From Tilletia caries (lineage: Eukaryota > Basidiomycota > Exobasidiomycetes > Tilletiales > Tilletiaceae), in assembly GCA_032718865.1 (NCBI GenBank), contig JALUTQ010000018.1, positions 434,001 to 498,000 of the forward strand: a DNA stretch of 64,000 nucleotides, read 5' to 3'. The notes under the pieces were generated by a model that made no database searches, was not told where the DNA came from, and saw only the letters and a list, made by a program, of their open reading frames with translations. Position 1 is the first letter of the stretch, and each line of letters begins with the position of its first letter. The translations under genes and the position numbers were made by a program. This document shows positions 1-17,127 of this stretch, piece after piece.

Positions 1-713
1 GAAGAAGAAGAAAAGGTCAGTGTCAACGCAGCAGGCTGGAGAGGAGAAGTCAGTAGCCTGGAAGCGGAAGAGGAGCCGGGTCGGCGCGAGTAGGCGGCGA
101 GGCCAAAAGGGACCCTGAAAAGGTCGGGAGCGCAAGAGCGGGTCAAGTGAGCGACGGGCATCATGCTGGTGGTGGTGGTGGTGGTGGTGGTGGCGCTTGA
201 TTCTCGCTATCTAATCGTTATCTTTCGTTCAGGAACAGCCGAGCTCCGTGCGCTCTCACGTGAGACACCCATGCGCCCGACCGTGCACCTCGCCGGGGCG
301 CGCATGAAGGCTTTGGGCTCAATGCATGCGGAAACGTTCCCTTGTGAGCGGTGAGCGTCAGAGCTGTGCACGATGCTCAGGCTGATGCTGATGCTGAGGG
401 CGGGAGCGGGGAGCGTGACGCAAGCTCAGGGTGGAGACCGGCTTGCTGTGTACTCAGCGTCATCTCATTTCATCTCTGGCGGTGACTGGCAACTGGGGAC
501 CATGGATGCATCATGCATGGGTTCATGCTGGGGCTCCTGCAATTGACACTTGTTCGCAACGACCACCATCACCTCGACGGAAAGCAGCAGGAAGCGCATC
601 CACTCTGAGCATCGTGTCCGGCATCGTCCTGTTGCCCCGAAAGAATCCCATCTCTGCCCCGCCCCTCGTCATCTCCCTCGGCCTCGTCTCCCTCACAAGT
701 GGCCGGGAACGCA
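1..713. other. Upstream region of the kinase gene, no gene seen
   Basis: No convincing coding exon is visible. The stretch holds purine-rich GAA repeats at the very start, a (TGG)n microsatellite near 166-193 and a GATGCT-type short repeat near 370-400. The last 200 bases are C/T-rich, as is usual just upstream of fungal start codons, so they are likely promoter and 5' leader of the kinase gene that starts at 714. Confidence 0.5.
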
Positions 714-2339
714 ATGCCAATCACAGACGTCTTCAAGGCGCAGCCAGCGTCGTACGCGCAGAAGAAGGAGTACGAGTTCAAGAAGACGCTTGGCCAAGGC
801 ACCTTCGGCATCGTCCGCAGCGCCCGCTGGAAAGCAGCCGACCCTCCCATCGATGTCGCCGTCAAAGTCATCAGCAAGAAGATCCTCAAGGGACACTTTG
901 AGATCGTCGAGAGCGAGATGAGCGTGCTCAAGGGACTCGATCATCCGCATATCGTCAAGCTCCTCAGCTGGTTTGAGTCCAAGGACAAGTTTTATCTCGT
1001 CTTTGAGGAGGCGACCGGCGGAGAGCTCTTCGATCGCATCCTCGCCCGCGGCAGATTCACAGAGTCCGACGCGTGCAAGGTCATCCGCTCCATCACCAGC
1101 GCGATCGAATATCTACACGATCATAACATCGTGAGTTCCAGCTTGATGAGAGTGCACGTGTCTGCGCTTGCGGAATCATGGTAACTAAAAGGCTTGCATT
1201 ATAACTTCCATTGCAGGTCCATCGCGATATCAAGCCAGAGAACATCCTCTTCCGAACAAAAGCAGAGGACGCAAATGTTGTTCTCGTCGATTTCGGCATA
1301 GCGAAACACATGGTCAGTATCCCAGCTCTTTCTACGCGTTTTACGCGAAAATCATTCACACTCACTCGTCCATCTTGTTGAATGTGCAGGAGAACGAGTC
1401 AGAGGTCCTCACGAATGTCTGCGGGAGCTTTGGCTATGCCGCTCCCGAAGTACTCAGCAAGAAGGGTCACGGCATGCAGGTCGATCTGTGGAGCATCGGC
1501 GTGATCACATACACAATGTGAGCCCGAGAAGCGACGCGGCCTCAAAATACGATAAAGGGAACTGACACGCTTTTCCCCTGTAGGCTCTGTGGCTACACCC
1601 CATTCCGCTCAGATGATCCAGCCAGGCTGGCGGCGGAAACACAACGAGGCAAGATCGAGTTCCGTGAGTGCTGTTCACCTGACGTACGAATTTAATGCGT
1701 TGCAATACGCGTGCTCAATGCGTTTAGCGATTCTACTGCCCTTTTCATAGACGACCGCTACTGGAAGAACATTTCTGCAGAGGCGAAAGATTTCGTCAAG
1801 AGCTGTCTTACTGTCGACCCTGCCCACCGCATCAGTGCGGGGCAGGCGATGCGGCATCCCGTGAGTGCAACCGATTGGCATTCATGCTCGTATACGCGTA
1901 CTCGTTAGGTACTGACAAAAGTACAATGATCCTGCAAAAGTGGCTCATGCGCGCCGAGGGCGAGCCTATTGTCAACGGTCCCGACATCTCGATTGGTCTC
2001 AAGGAGAACTACCGGAAACGATGGAAGACGGCCATCAATGCCGTCCGCGCCAGCACCAAATTCAAGGCTGCCCTCAGTACCTCGACCCTGACCTCTCCTG
2101 TGAGCGAGACGGGCGACAAGAAACTAGCGCCGGACGGCGGCGAGGAGGAGGAGAGCCACAACAACGGCGACGCTGTACGGAGAGGGCCGACACCGCCGAC
2201 GAGGGAGGAACTCTTGAGCGACGATGAGGCGTATGAGAGTGCGGAGGAGGAGAGTGGGACTCAGAATGCCGGGAAGACGCCCGGGTCAGGACTGAGCGGG
2301 GTCGTGGAACTGCTGGAGCGCGCCAAGCTGAACCCATGA
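714..2339 (+). CDS. Calcium/calmodulin-dependent protein kinase (CaMK I type)
   Basis: Serine/threonine kinase read through six exons (introns about 1131-1216, 1313-1389, 1518-1583, 1664-1750, 1861-1940). Visible motifs in order: the glycine loop LGQGTFG, the VAVKVI lysine, HRDIKPEN (catalytic loop), VDFGIAKH in the DFG position, GYAAPEV, and [10 protein letters not shown]. After the kinase domain comes a basic amphipathic stretch ([20 protein letters not shown]), in the position of the autoinhibitory and calmodulin-binding helix of fungal CMK1/CMK2, then an acidic tail. This arrangement is that of a calcium-calmodulin activated kinase of the cytosol, which relays calcium signals. The start is placed at the ATG at 714; an in-frame GTG lies 15 bases upstream. 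Assignment to the CaMK family is firm; the exact orthologue (CMK1 or CMK2) is not. Confidence 0.9.
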
Positions 2340-2628
2340 GTCAATCCCAGATTCGGGAGGGGACGGTTGTCGGTTCTCTATGCTTTCTATTCTGCGTGTA
2401 CAATACGACAATCTTGTGCTTCTTTGTCCTCCCTCTCGATCCGTCCGGGTTCGTTATGTCCGCCGTATGTAAATTCAGGTCGGCCGTAAGCGCCTGCGTC
2501 AGGGCGGACTGTCGATCTGGAGGAACACAAGATTAAGAAGCCCCGTCAGCACGAGAATCAGAAGAAGGACGACGATCAGGAGCAACTCTTCGTTGTCCGC
2601 CTTCCTCTCGCACTTTTCCTTGTGCACC

Positions 2629-8470
<5,842 letters not shown>

Positions 8471-8770
8471 AACCTCAACTTCAAGCTGGCCCAGGCCGAA
8501 GTTCCTTTTCCAAGCCGGTACTCTCCACGATATCAACCTCCCGCCATCACTCCTTACTTTGTTTACTTTGTATTCGGATGAGTCCCTCCCGTAATGGACC
8601 ATATACGCATAGAATCCACGTCCCCACAGCGCAAAACAGCACAGCGCGAGAGACACGGACATTGCTTGCTAGGATGTCCCCATTGAAGACAGACGCGGAG
8701 GCTGAGACGAAGGGAAGCAACATTGCGACTTTGATTTCAGGATTTGGAGAGGAGATATCTCGAAATGAGA
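8471..8770. other. Convergent 3' intergenic region
   Basis: This interval lies between the end of the ABC transporter (+) and the end of the NmrA-like gene (-). Open frames here are short and resemble nothing. It most likely holds both 3' untranslated regions. Confidence 0.5.
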
Positions 8771-9766
8771 TCACAGCTTGAGAGAAGGAAGCACGGCCTC
8801 GTCAACAAACTGCTCCAGCGTGGAGAAAGGCGCGCCGGCGTCCTTCAACTCGGGCGGAGGCAAGGTCGCGTCGGCATAGAGGCCGTGCGCGTTGTAGAAC
8901 TCGCTCATCTCCGTCATCTCGGCGCTGTAGGATTGAGCAGGAGTGTTATAGGTGACCTGCTTTCCCGTCCGGGCCGCAATGATGTCGCCCAGCTTCTTGA
9001 AGCTGCCTTGGTACGAGGCGACGGGCCAGATCTTGCCGAAGAGCTCAGGGTTCTTGTTGTCGATGTGTGCCTGGAAGAGGTGTGCGACGGCTGGTCCCAG
9101 GTCACGGGCCACCCAAGTCCAGGCGACGTCAGTCTCAGGCTTGAGGACTGCGAAGCTGATTTCGACACCCTTTCCGTCCTCGGTGGGCTTGGCGAGCTGG
9201 TAGTTGACGACGTTCTCGGCGAAGAAGCCAAGGCTGACAGATGCCCACTTGAGGCCGGACTTCTCCAGGTAGGCTTGGATCTTGGCCTTGTTCTCAAAGT
9301 GAGTTACCTCCTTGAAGCGGCCGTTACTGATTTGCGCACAACTGGGAAGAGTGCTCCAGACTGTGACTCGAATGGAGGGACCGTGTGAGTGACAGAACGT
9401 GTTTGAGTATAGCAAGCTTGACTCTCACTCACCGAACAGCTCGACGCCCTCTGCCTTCGCGATGTCGATGACAGCCTCCAACTGAGGAACCTCCTTCTCC
9501 ATATCATCATAGCTGTTGGAATTAGCGAAGACGACCTTGACGCCCTTCAAGGCCGCCTTGATGGAGTCAGGGTCGGTAATATCCGCCTTGACAAGGTCGA
9601 TGTCGGCCTTGCCTTCGTACTTGGAAAACGCCGCCGTGGTCCGAGGGGCGGTCGGGTTCCGTGTCAGAAGGCGGAGGGAGAGGTTCTTGCCGAATCTCTG
9701 GACGAGACCATTGACCACAGAAGAACCCTGGGTGCCGGTGGCAGTGAAGATGGCTGCAGTCGTCAT
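8771..9766 (-). CDS. NmrA-like / NAD(P)-binding Rossmann protein
   Basis: Two exons (9361-9432 is a GT-AG intron). The protein is about 307 residues and starts MTTAAIFTATGTQGSSVVNGL, a strand-turn-helix with the TGTQGS dinucleotide-binding loop of the atypical short-chain dehydrogenase family. It continues with a second strand ending in an arginine (LRLLTRNP), typical for NADP preference, and the motif VTHFENKAKIQAYLEKSGL that is common in NmrA-family proteins (H-F-x-x-K). The active-site Tyr of classical short-chain dehydrogenases is not apparent. Members act as nitrogen or redox sensors or as small reductases; which applies here cannot be told. It stands alone, with about 530 bases of putative promoter upstream. 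Confidence 0.85.
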
Positions 9767-10299
9767 GTTGTAGATTGTAGATCTGGTCAAAAGGAGGTGT
9801 GTGGAGAGCAGACTGGATGCTTGATGAGGAGAGGATGTGGTGTAGGGAAACAGAAGGATGAGCGGACAAAAAGCGGTACTTAAATACCTGTCAGTCTAAA
9901 CGCGCCTTCCTGCTACCTTCAGCACTTGCTTCAACGGGGTCGCCGTCAAACATCAGTAATAACTCCGTTCCCATTGATTGCGATGGTCAGTTGACGCCTG
10001 ACGGTGGTTTCCGTCCGCCCGTGTTGGTGTGTCCGTGCACGTCTCGAACTTCCCAAACGCACGGGCGCTGCCAATTCCGAGCTTGTCTTGCCATAGAAGA
10101 GATCTCAGGCACGCCGGGGATAGGTCGCAGTTCTGAACAGATGCTGCTGCGCGGATCATGGAGATGTTCGCTGGGGATCCCATCGTATAGGCCTGGAAGA
10201 GGACAGAACTGGAAGGAGGGAACTACTCGAGCTGCGATGTGGGCCCGTCGAGGAGAGGAGTGATACATTCAGATGTTCTATTTGTCTTTGTGATTACCT
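9767..10299. other. Intergenic region upstream of the NmrA-like gene
   Basis: No supported exon. It should hold the NmrA-like promoter (reading left) and the 3' end of the CIA30 gene. Confidence 0.5.
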
Positions 10300-11592
10300 T
10301 CAATCGACCTCGTTTGGATCAGCGACTGCATACACTTGCTCAATGGCGAGGTCAAAGGGGAAAGAACGTCCGCGCTTGCTGCCTCGCACAGGAGAAGAAG
10401 CCGATCCTCGCAGATCTCCATCCGATGCCCAGTCATCCTCTCCCTCTCCTTCGACCTCCTCTCCCGCTGCTGCTCGCTTCCGAAGCACATCCGGACCTTG
10501 CTTCGTGGATGAGGACGAAGGAGAGGATTCCCCGGAGGCTGACTTGGTGGAGGATGAGGTTGACGATGAGGAGGAAGATGTGGTTGCCCGGGCGGAGTGT
10601 GGGATCGCTGGCACGTCAAGGACAGCACTGATGCCGATGGTCCGGATTTTCTCGCGCATCATCGTAAGGGGGGATAGCGTGACTGTTCCGGTGTTGGTCA
10701 GCACAAAGGAGTCAAAGGGAATCTACCATAGAAGAATGAAAGGTCAGCGCCTTTATTTTTTGGGGGAAGCGATTTTGTGGCGACTCACGATGACCGTCTG
10801 CCACTCGTCGAGCTTGGAAGGATCAAGGAAGAGGCGGTGCTGGAAGAGATCAGAGGTGACTGGCCCATCGGTCTGGATGTTGACAAAAAAGCGCGGACCA
10901 GGCCGTTCCTCCTGCGCGAGATTGAGACCGAGAGCGTCAATGGCATGGGCAAGGATGGCCGAGGGATCCGAGGATGGCTGAGGAACGCCACCTCTCTGGA
11001 AGGCTGCATCGGCAGCGGAGCGGAGTGACGACGATGCTCCACCTTCTTCCTGAGACAGATTCTGCTGGGCTGGAGTCGTTCCCGCTTCGGTCTGCTGAGA
11101 TGCCGCCGCCGCCGCCCTTCGGTTGCGCAGCTTGATAGCGAGATACGGGTGCATGGTAGTGTCCCAGGTCTGAACACCAAAGAGCGTGGGTCGGTTTTTA
11201 TTGCGGAAGGCGGCATACCCGCTGCGTTCGATCTTGGCTCCGCGCGGGATGTCGGAGGACAGGGTGCCCCAGAAGCGTGCTGCTCGTTCGGTGGGGTCCC
11301 ATGCAAAACGCATGGTGGAAAGACCGCCGATGTCGATGTCTGACCCTGTAGCGAACTCATGTGTCAGCGGCAGGGCGACTCCTGATGATGATAAGGAAGA
11401 GGGCGACGGGGAGGGAGGCGGCGATGTGAACGAGTACAGAGGCAGGGCGTGTTTGCTGAGCTCTGCTCGGGACTCGAGGGCTTCGAACCGCATTACCTTC
11501 ACGGCCTCGTCGCGCGCAGTATCGATGGAGCGACGGAGCGCCGCATGAAGCTGCTTCCCGAGCGAATAACTTGCTGAAGTCGCGCGCATCAT
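10300..11592 (-). CDS. CIA30-domain protein, complex I assembly factor (NDUFAF1-like)
   Basis: Two exons joined across a 66-base intron (10723-10788). The CIA30 beta-sandwich is clear: GSDIDIGGLSTMRFAW, then GTLSSDIPRGAKIERSGYAAFRNK, a WDTTMHPYLAIKLRN strand, GPRFFVNIQTDGP, and after the intron IPFDSFVLTNTGTVT and MREKIRTIGISAVLD. The family acts as a chaperone for the membrane arm of mitochondrial NADH dehydrogenase. The last 100 or so residues after the domain are serine-, glutamate- and arginine-rich and unlike the core. A low-complexity insertion (about 60 residues, Ala/Gln/Ser) splits the domain. The start ATG is 136 bases from the edge of a Mutator-like transposon, so the proximal promoter is largely transposon DNA. 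No classical mitochondrial presequence is obvious. Confidence 0.85.
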
Positions 11593-11720
11593 TCACTTGT
11601 AGATGTTGAGGGTCGCCTTCCAGTTGAATGAATGAAGGACAAGTCAAGGTGATGGGGGTGAGTGAGTACGTAACGCGTTCCGGCGGTGTTGCTCTCGTCC
11701 TCGACGCGTCGCGGATGGCA

Positions 11721-11728
11721 GAGAGCAA
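11721..11728. repeat. Left flanking 8-bp direct repeat of the MULE
   Basis: GAGAGCAA occurs here and again at 17077-17084. Each copy lies exactly 7 bases outside the conserved inverted-repeat block on its side. This symmetry makes it a likely target-site duplication; Mutator-like elements usually duplicate 8-11 bases. Confidence 0.6.
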
Positions 11729-11735
11729 AGCCTCC

Positions 11736-11795
11736 CCAGCTACCTCTCAAAAAAAGTAGGGCGTTGATGATCACGACCGCTGATCACGGCCATGA
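11736..11795 (+). repeat. MULE left terminal inverted repeat and subterminal TGATC motifs
   Basis: The 29-base block starting CCAGCTACCTCTC is followed by three TGATCAC-like motifs within 40 bases. It is matched in inverse orientation at the other end. Confidence 0.8.
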
Positions 11796-12815
11796 TCACT
11801 GCCCACCGCTCAGGCGCAACGCGAACGTCTCGACTCTCGAGTTTGTCTTCACACCATCCCCATTCCCATCACTGCATCCTTCTCCACGGCCCACGCACCA
11901 CGCTCATCCTCATCATCCCTGCCGCTTAACTTTCCGTGCGCGGTATGTGGTATCAAACTTGAATTCTCGGCCCTGTAGCTGTAGGCAACATTTACTGATC
12001 CATGCTTCTCCTTCGCTGAATAGAACCCAGGCCTTGTTCTCAATGTCGGAGCAGCTTCGGAAATGCAATGCCTGCAAAACGAAGCGGCCCTTGTCCTCGT
12101 TCCCGCTCAAACTTGATGGAAGCAGACGAAAAACCTGCAGCAAGCATCTAAAACGAGCCGCGGCCACGCATACATGGGACGAGGTTTCTTCCCAGCTTCA
12201 TGCCCACTCAGGAGCGCACGCAGCGGACTCTACTCAGCCTCTTAATGGAGACTGGTGCATCAGCTTCGAGACGAGTCCTGTCCCTATCACAGCCTCCACC
12301 AATATCAAAGACGTCGCCGTTTCAGCATCCCTACTCGCGCGCGAAATTTGGAACGCCTGCGGGTTTCGATTCGCCGCAGCGAATCAATTCGAGGGTAAGG
12401 AAGGGCATTCCTTCTACTATCATTGCGCTCAAGACTGTCGGTTACACAAATCATCAGCCTCAACGGGAAAACGCGTACCTGCCGACAGCATATCCGCGCA
12501 TGATTGCAAAAGCAGACTCGCCATTGTTTTCAAACCCGCCTCCAAGATCGTCAATATTCGACTCCACCACTTCCCCCATCAACCATACTGCGACCGCACT
12601 ATGCCACCCGATGTCATTGAGTTCATCGAAGCCCGTCTAGACTCCACTCCAGGGCAGATCTACCAGGATCTGATTTGCAGTGCTGAGATGCGATCGAAGG
12701 CGAAGGAGATCACGCAGAAGCAGGTGTGGTTTTGGTGGCGCGCTGGTACCTCTTCCTCTTGGCAGCTCAATCCAGATCCGTTCGAATCAATGGCGACGGC
12801 CCTGGCTGGACAAGT

Positions 12816-12823
12816 ACTAGCGC
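12816..12823. repeat. Target-site duplication ACTAGCGC, left copy
   Basis: The eight bases ACTAGCGC directly precede the inserted element and recur directly after it at 13591-13598. Eight bases is the hallmark duplication of hAT elements. Confidence 0.9.
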
Positions 12824-13590
12824 TAAGGTTGTCCCCGGAGTTGACGCGGAGCTGGGGTTTTGCGGACTCCGTACTCCTCCGACGGAGGGCTCCGCCGGAG
12901 GCGGAGCGCGGAGCTCACTTTTGAGAGATTTTTGACCTTAAAAAAGCACGGAGTCCGCCTGGAGGACTCCGCCGGAATTTACGCGGAGCGCGGAGCCCAA
13001 TCCTGGGCCCACTAGTCAAAAGTACGGAGCGCGGAGTCGTCAAAATTGTGCGAAAATTCCGGCGGAATTTCCGCGGAATTCCGTCGGAGCTGTGAGGTCA
13101 CGTGACCTTATTTTGGGTGCGCTCCGCCGGAATTCCGTCCAAGTTCCGCGGAAATGTGCGGAATTCCGAGAAAATAGGCATCGCCGAGACACGCGCAGGA
13201 GATAAAACAGGCATCATCATCCGTTGAGAGCTTCAGAATAGCACTGGAGTCAATACCGCAACAATGTTGGATGGTGAATGTATAGCTCTGATTGTGTTAG
13301 AGTCATTCTGAGAGCAAATTATACCACCACTGCGCTCCGACGGAATTCCGCGGAATTCCGAGCTCCGCATACACGGAGCACGGAGGAGCATTATGAAAAA
13401 CGCACAGAAAAAAACGCGGAGCGCGGAGCTGGGATTTCAACTTTTGTATAATTCCGTCGGAACGCGGAGCTGAGTTTTTTCAGCTCTGTCTTAGTCTGCG
13501 GAGGCGGAGCTCGCCTCAAAAAGTCAAAATTCCGGCGGAATTTGGAAGTGCGGAGGCGGAGCCCTCCGCGTTACTCCGGGGACAACCTTA
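12824..13590. mobile_element. Non-autonomous hAT-type element (767 bp) inside the MULE transposase
   Basis: It starts TAAGGTTGTCCCCGGAGT and ends with the exact reverse complement, an 18-base perfect terminal inverted repeat, and is flanked by an 8-base duplication ACTAGCGC. The interior codes for nothing. It is crowded with short repeats of the CGGAGC and CGGAATTCCG type in both orientations, as expected for subterminal transposase-binding arrays. The 8-base duplication and the TIR sequence point to the hAT superfamily; the autonomous parent is not in this window. Confidence 0.88.
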
Positions 13591-15397
13591 ACTAGCGCGC
13601 GATGCTGGCCCAGCAGAAGCGGCAGCGGCAATCGATACCTTTTGCACCAGTCTTCCCGCGCCCGCCCTATCAGGCACACAGTCCATCTCTCCCCACGTGC
13701 TCGGCCAGCCAATCTGGAAGGAAGGCCGGTGCTGCGGATTCGCGCATTATGCGCTTGGTCTCATTGCTGCGCTTCGGGACACAACAGTGGAAATTTCCCT
13801 AGATGCGACATACGGGACCAACAGCGGCGGACACGACCTATTCGGCGTCCTTGCGGAAGTGGAAGGGACAGGCGTTCCACTACTGTATCTCTTCATGGAT
13901 ACCAAGGACATGCTTGGAGACCGGCGCAAGATCGAAATTCTAACTGAGAGCTTAGCTATGCTCAAAGGCATGGGTATAAATTCCTCGTTCGTTGGCTGCG
14001 ACAAAGATTCGGCTGAGATTGCAGCAATTCGGACGGTGTGGCCAACATCGAAGGTGCAACTGTGCTACTGGCACGTACGACGTGCATTACGTTCAAGATT
14101 TGGCAGCGGCAAGAAGACGGGAACGGACAGGTATCAGCCTTTCGACGCTGCTGCAACCGTACCCGACCTTGAGGTGTGTTGGGCCGTGTCTTCGAAGCGC
14201 CGACACGACGCACGGTTGTGCACCTGCGGTTGCCGATCGGACATCCAGTGGGATGAACCAGGCCGGCTAGAGGTGCCCAAGGAGCAAAGCGAGGAGCTGA
14301 TTAGTTTTGTTTCGCGACATTTCAACATTCATCCCCTGTTCCCCACTGTCTCCGGTCTGGTACTCACGGCGGAGCAGCTACGCGTGCAATCGGCAACGGA
14401 GGCGTATCGCTTCTGCAAGCAACGTGGATGGGCAAGGGTGTGGGCGTATTTGTGGACAAGTTGGTATCGAAAGGACGAGTGGGACCTGTGGGCAAGGAGC
14501 GCGAACGAATCAGTTCCGGTTCTGAAGACCACCATGATTTGCGAGAGTCACTGGCGCACCATTAAGCACGATTATCTTCATCGATTTGCCCGCCCACGTC
14601 TCGATCACGCCTCCTTCATCCTCCGCACCAGGCTCCTCCCCACAATCTGCCTTCGGGTGTCGGCCCTGCTGTCCAAAAACATTCGTTTGGCAACGCCCAG
14701 TTGGAGAAAAGATTTTGTGAAGGGTTGGGAGAAAGAAGAAGAGAAGGAGGTCAGCGAAGAGTCGTTGAAACTCTACCGAACCTGCCCTCACCTATGGGTC
14801 TGTGCTTGCGAGTCCTTCTTGGGCAGTCGCTTCTTGATTTGCAAGCACTTGATCGAATTGGTGGAGCCCATGACCAGGAATCAGCTCAAGCAGATCCACA
14901 GACGCCGACAGCCTCCGTTTTGGACTCACCCTGCCCTCCTTTCCCGACTTCCGGAGTCTGCGTGCACTCACGAGCATGATCGTATCCACCGCCACACCGG
15001 CCCAGCGACGGCAGAGACCGAGAACGTCGAGAACCGAGACGCTGGAGACGCGGAGGCCGAGGACAATGCCGACGAGGAGGGCGAGGTGCAACGAGAATGG
15101 GAAGAGGGAGGCGTCCAAGATGGGGATGGAGACGAAGCAGAAGTCTCAGTGCAAGCTCGCTTCGACGAGATGCTCAACACACTCACAGACATGCAGACAC
15201 TCATCACACGCGAGCGCAGATGGGCCTCACGACCGTTCATCGAAGCCATCATCCGAACCAACAAGCAGAACATCAAGCTTCTGATGGAGGACAAAGAGAG
15301 GTTGCGTCGTCAGTCAATGGCGTTGACGTGGACATCACGTCAGCATCCTGCTACAATGTACCTGAGAGGGGGGGGGTGGCGACGCTTGAGAACGTGA

Positions 15398-17000
15398 TGG
15401 CGCATTTATGTATCCATATCTGTGGTGTGTCAATCTACCAAGCACTTCTGTTTACCTTTAGATGCGATTGAAGTGATGTCAGTACGTTTCTCCAGCATAT
15501 TATGCGGCTGAATGTATACATACCCCTTATTCTTGGCTTACGCGGACGACTGACAAGAACGGATGAGGCGCTGGTGGGCCTGGTGGGCCTGGACGAGGTC
15601 TTCGTGGGGCGGGATGGGACGGAGTGTGGACGTGCGGTGCTGGTGGGCTCAAGTCGGCGCGGATGGGGCGTGGTCGAGCATGGTGGCCGCTGGTGAGCTG
15701 TGATGGGCGTGGATGCGATGCTGGTGGGTGCTGGTGGGATGTAGCGGGATGTGGTGGGCCGCTGGCGGCCGTAGTGGGGCATGGTGGGGTGTGTGGGCTG
15801 TGTTGGAGCGCTTAAGGGCTGTGGCGAGCTGCAGTGGCGTGCCGGTGGCGGGTGATGGTCTGTGGTTGGCGTGGACTGGGAGCTGGTGTGGTGCGGGTGA
15901 GTGGTGGGCGTTGTTTGTCCCCAAAAGGACAGCCCTTCGGGGGCGTTTCCGTTGATCGGGTGTCGCTGGCCCAACTGGTGGGGGCCAAACGACAGGAGCG
16001 CCGAATCGGATACCGTCGATAATATGTGGCCTGGGGGGGATATGCCCCGAGCCACAAATGAAGGGATAATGATTGACGTTCTGGAGAACGAAAGAAGACA
16101 GAGGGGTCCTGTGTCAGAAATAGACGCGTTATCGCGATAACAAAGAGGACGAGAGAGAGGATACTCACAATCTTGCAGGCGCGCCTGCGCGGTGCGCTGG
16201 CCGCTGAGACCGAGTGAGCGCACGCGCAGCGGCAACAGTACGTAGGAGACATTTGTCTGAGAAAGAGAGAGAATAGGCCAAGAGAGAACGCTCGGTGTCA
16301 ACTGTCAGAAGATTGATGCATGGGCGGCAGGCGCGCGAAAGAGGAAAGAGGGAGGGTGGGATACTCACGTTTGCGGTCTGAGATGCGCGGTATACCGCAG
16401 AGGGTAAAGAGGGTAAGCCGTGACCCATGAGTCGTGAGATGTGCCGATAGGCGCCGATAGACCGCGACGATGATGGCAGCCGATGACGGTGCAAGCAACG
16501 TTGTGACGGTGGCGGCAGAGCTGAACTGAGAGTGGGAGTGCTGTGCGCTGAGCCTGATCAACAAGGAAGAGAGAGTGGTGATCAGAATGGTCGGGAACAG
16601 CGTGGGACAAGTGCGCTCTCCTGCTCACCAAGTGCTGGGTTGCTCGAGTCTCGACTGTCACAGCATCCCTGCCCCCTGTTTTTCCCTGTCCATCTGAGGA
16701 ATGTAGACACTTGTCAAGCCGTTTGGGGGAGTCGGCAGAGGAGGGAAGATAAACCTGTGGGTGTGTGGGAGGGAGAGCCTTGAGAATGTCGCTTCTTGGA
16801 TCCGACAGGCAGCCACAAACGTCGATGTTACATCCCGGCGGTCTGAGCGCGCACCAGCAAAGGGGGGGGGCTCGCTCTGACCACCACGGAATACGACGGA
16901 CTGCCTGTTGTGGATCGTAGGAAGACATTGTGGTGGACCTCATTGACAAGAACGCGCAGTGAACAAAATTGATCGGTGATCGGTGGATGGTGATCGCTAT
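15398..17000. other. MULE right half: no confident gene, G-rich repeat and possible captured exons
   Basis: About 15,580-15,930 is a degenerate TGGTGGG/GTGGGC minisatellite. Further right, on the minus strand, several donor-like GTGAGTATC sites (as gatactcac near 16160 and 16360) and acceptor-like pyrimidine-AG sites appear at intron-like spacing. They suggest a spliced gene or a captured host fragment. I could not build a recognisable protein from it. Confidence 0.35.
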
Positions 17001-17009
17001 TCGCTGCTT

Positions 17010-17069
17010 GCCGATGATCACTATTGATCGTTGATCACTGACGCCCTACTTTTTTTGAGAGGCAGCTGG
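17010..17069 (-). repeat. MULE right terminal inverted repeat
   Basis: This is the inverse counterpart of the left end, with four TGATC motifs followed by ACGCCCTACTTTTTTTGAGA and GGCAGCTGG. Confidence 0.8.
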
Positions 17070-17076
17070 ATCCTTC

Positions 17077-17084
17077 GAGAGCAA
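17077..17084. repeat. Right flanking 8-bp direct repeat of the MULE
   Basis: This is the second copy of GAGAGCAA, 7 bases outside the right inverted-repeat block. The next base differs from the left copy, so the duplication is 8, not 9, bases. Confidence 0.6.
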
Positions 17085-17127
17085 CACTCACTTCATCGCC
17101 ACCACAGTCCACAAGAACTGGAGCACA

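Larger units (their letters stand above)
12043..15397 (+). pseudogene. MULE transposase gene split by a hAT-type insertion
   Basis: Two open segments (12043-12823 and 13599-15397) add up to exactly 860 codons including the stop when the inserted 767 bp and one 8-base duplication are left out, so the frame is intact except for the insertion. The N terminus has a small zinc-binding motif (CNACKTKRPLSSFPLK...KTCSKH) common in fungal MULEs. The central part has the DDE-type catalytic pattern: Asp in ISLDATYGTN, Asp in FVGCDKDSAE followed by QLCYWHVRRALRSRF, and Glu in ICESHWRTIKHDYL. Near the C terminus is a SWIM zinc finger (CACESFLGSRFLICKHLI). The last 130 residues are acidic and likely coiled. 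The insertion lies before the first catalytic Asp, so no full transposase should be made in this state. Confidence 0.9.
11729..17076. mobile_element. Mutator-like DNA transposon (MULE), about 5.35 kb, with a nested hAT-type element
   Basis: The ends are inverted repeats: a 29-base block CCAGCTRCCTCTC + seven A + GTAGGGCGT at 11736-11764 matches the reverse complement at 17041-17069 with one mismatch. Beyond it both ends carry several TGATC(A) subterminal motifs. The outer 7 bases do not match between ends. An 8-base direct repeat GAGAGCAA flanks both sides. Inside is a transposase gene (12043-15397) interrupted at 12824 by a 767-bp hAT-type element. The right half (15398-17000) has no recognised gene. 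The element separates the divergent NDUFAF1-like and MZT1 genes. Its class is set by the transposase. Confidence 0.85.

Noticed and set aside
699..713. Upstream GTG start for the kinase
   Set aside because: A canonical ATG follows 15 bases later in the same frame. Non-ATG starts are rare in fungi and nothing favours one here.
11736..11764. Short candidate duplication CAGCT adjacent to the MULE inverted repeat
   Set aside because: It is only 5 bases, partly palindromic and belongs to the inverted repeat. The 8-base GAGAGCAA, symmetrically placed 7 bases out on both sides, is the better candidate.
12824..13590. The 767-bp insert as a spliceable intron of the transposase
   Set aside because: It has perfect 18-base inverted ends and an 8-base duplication, and is bounded by TA..TA rather than GT..AG, so it is a transposon, not an intron.
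15435..16301. Minus-strand open frame across the G-rich minisatellite in the MULE
   Set aside because: The frame is kept open by the repeat composition and gives low-complexity protein; only the splice-like signals further right merit a look.
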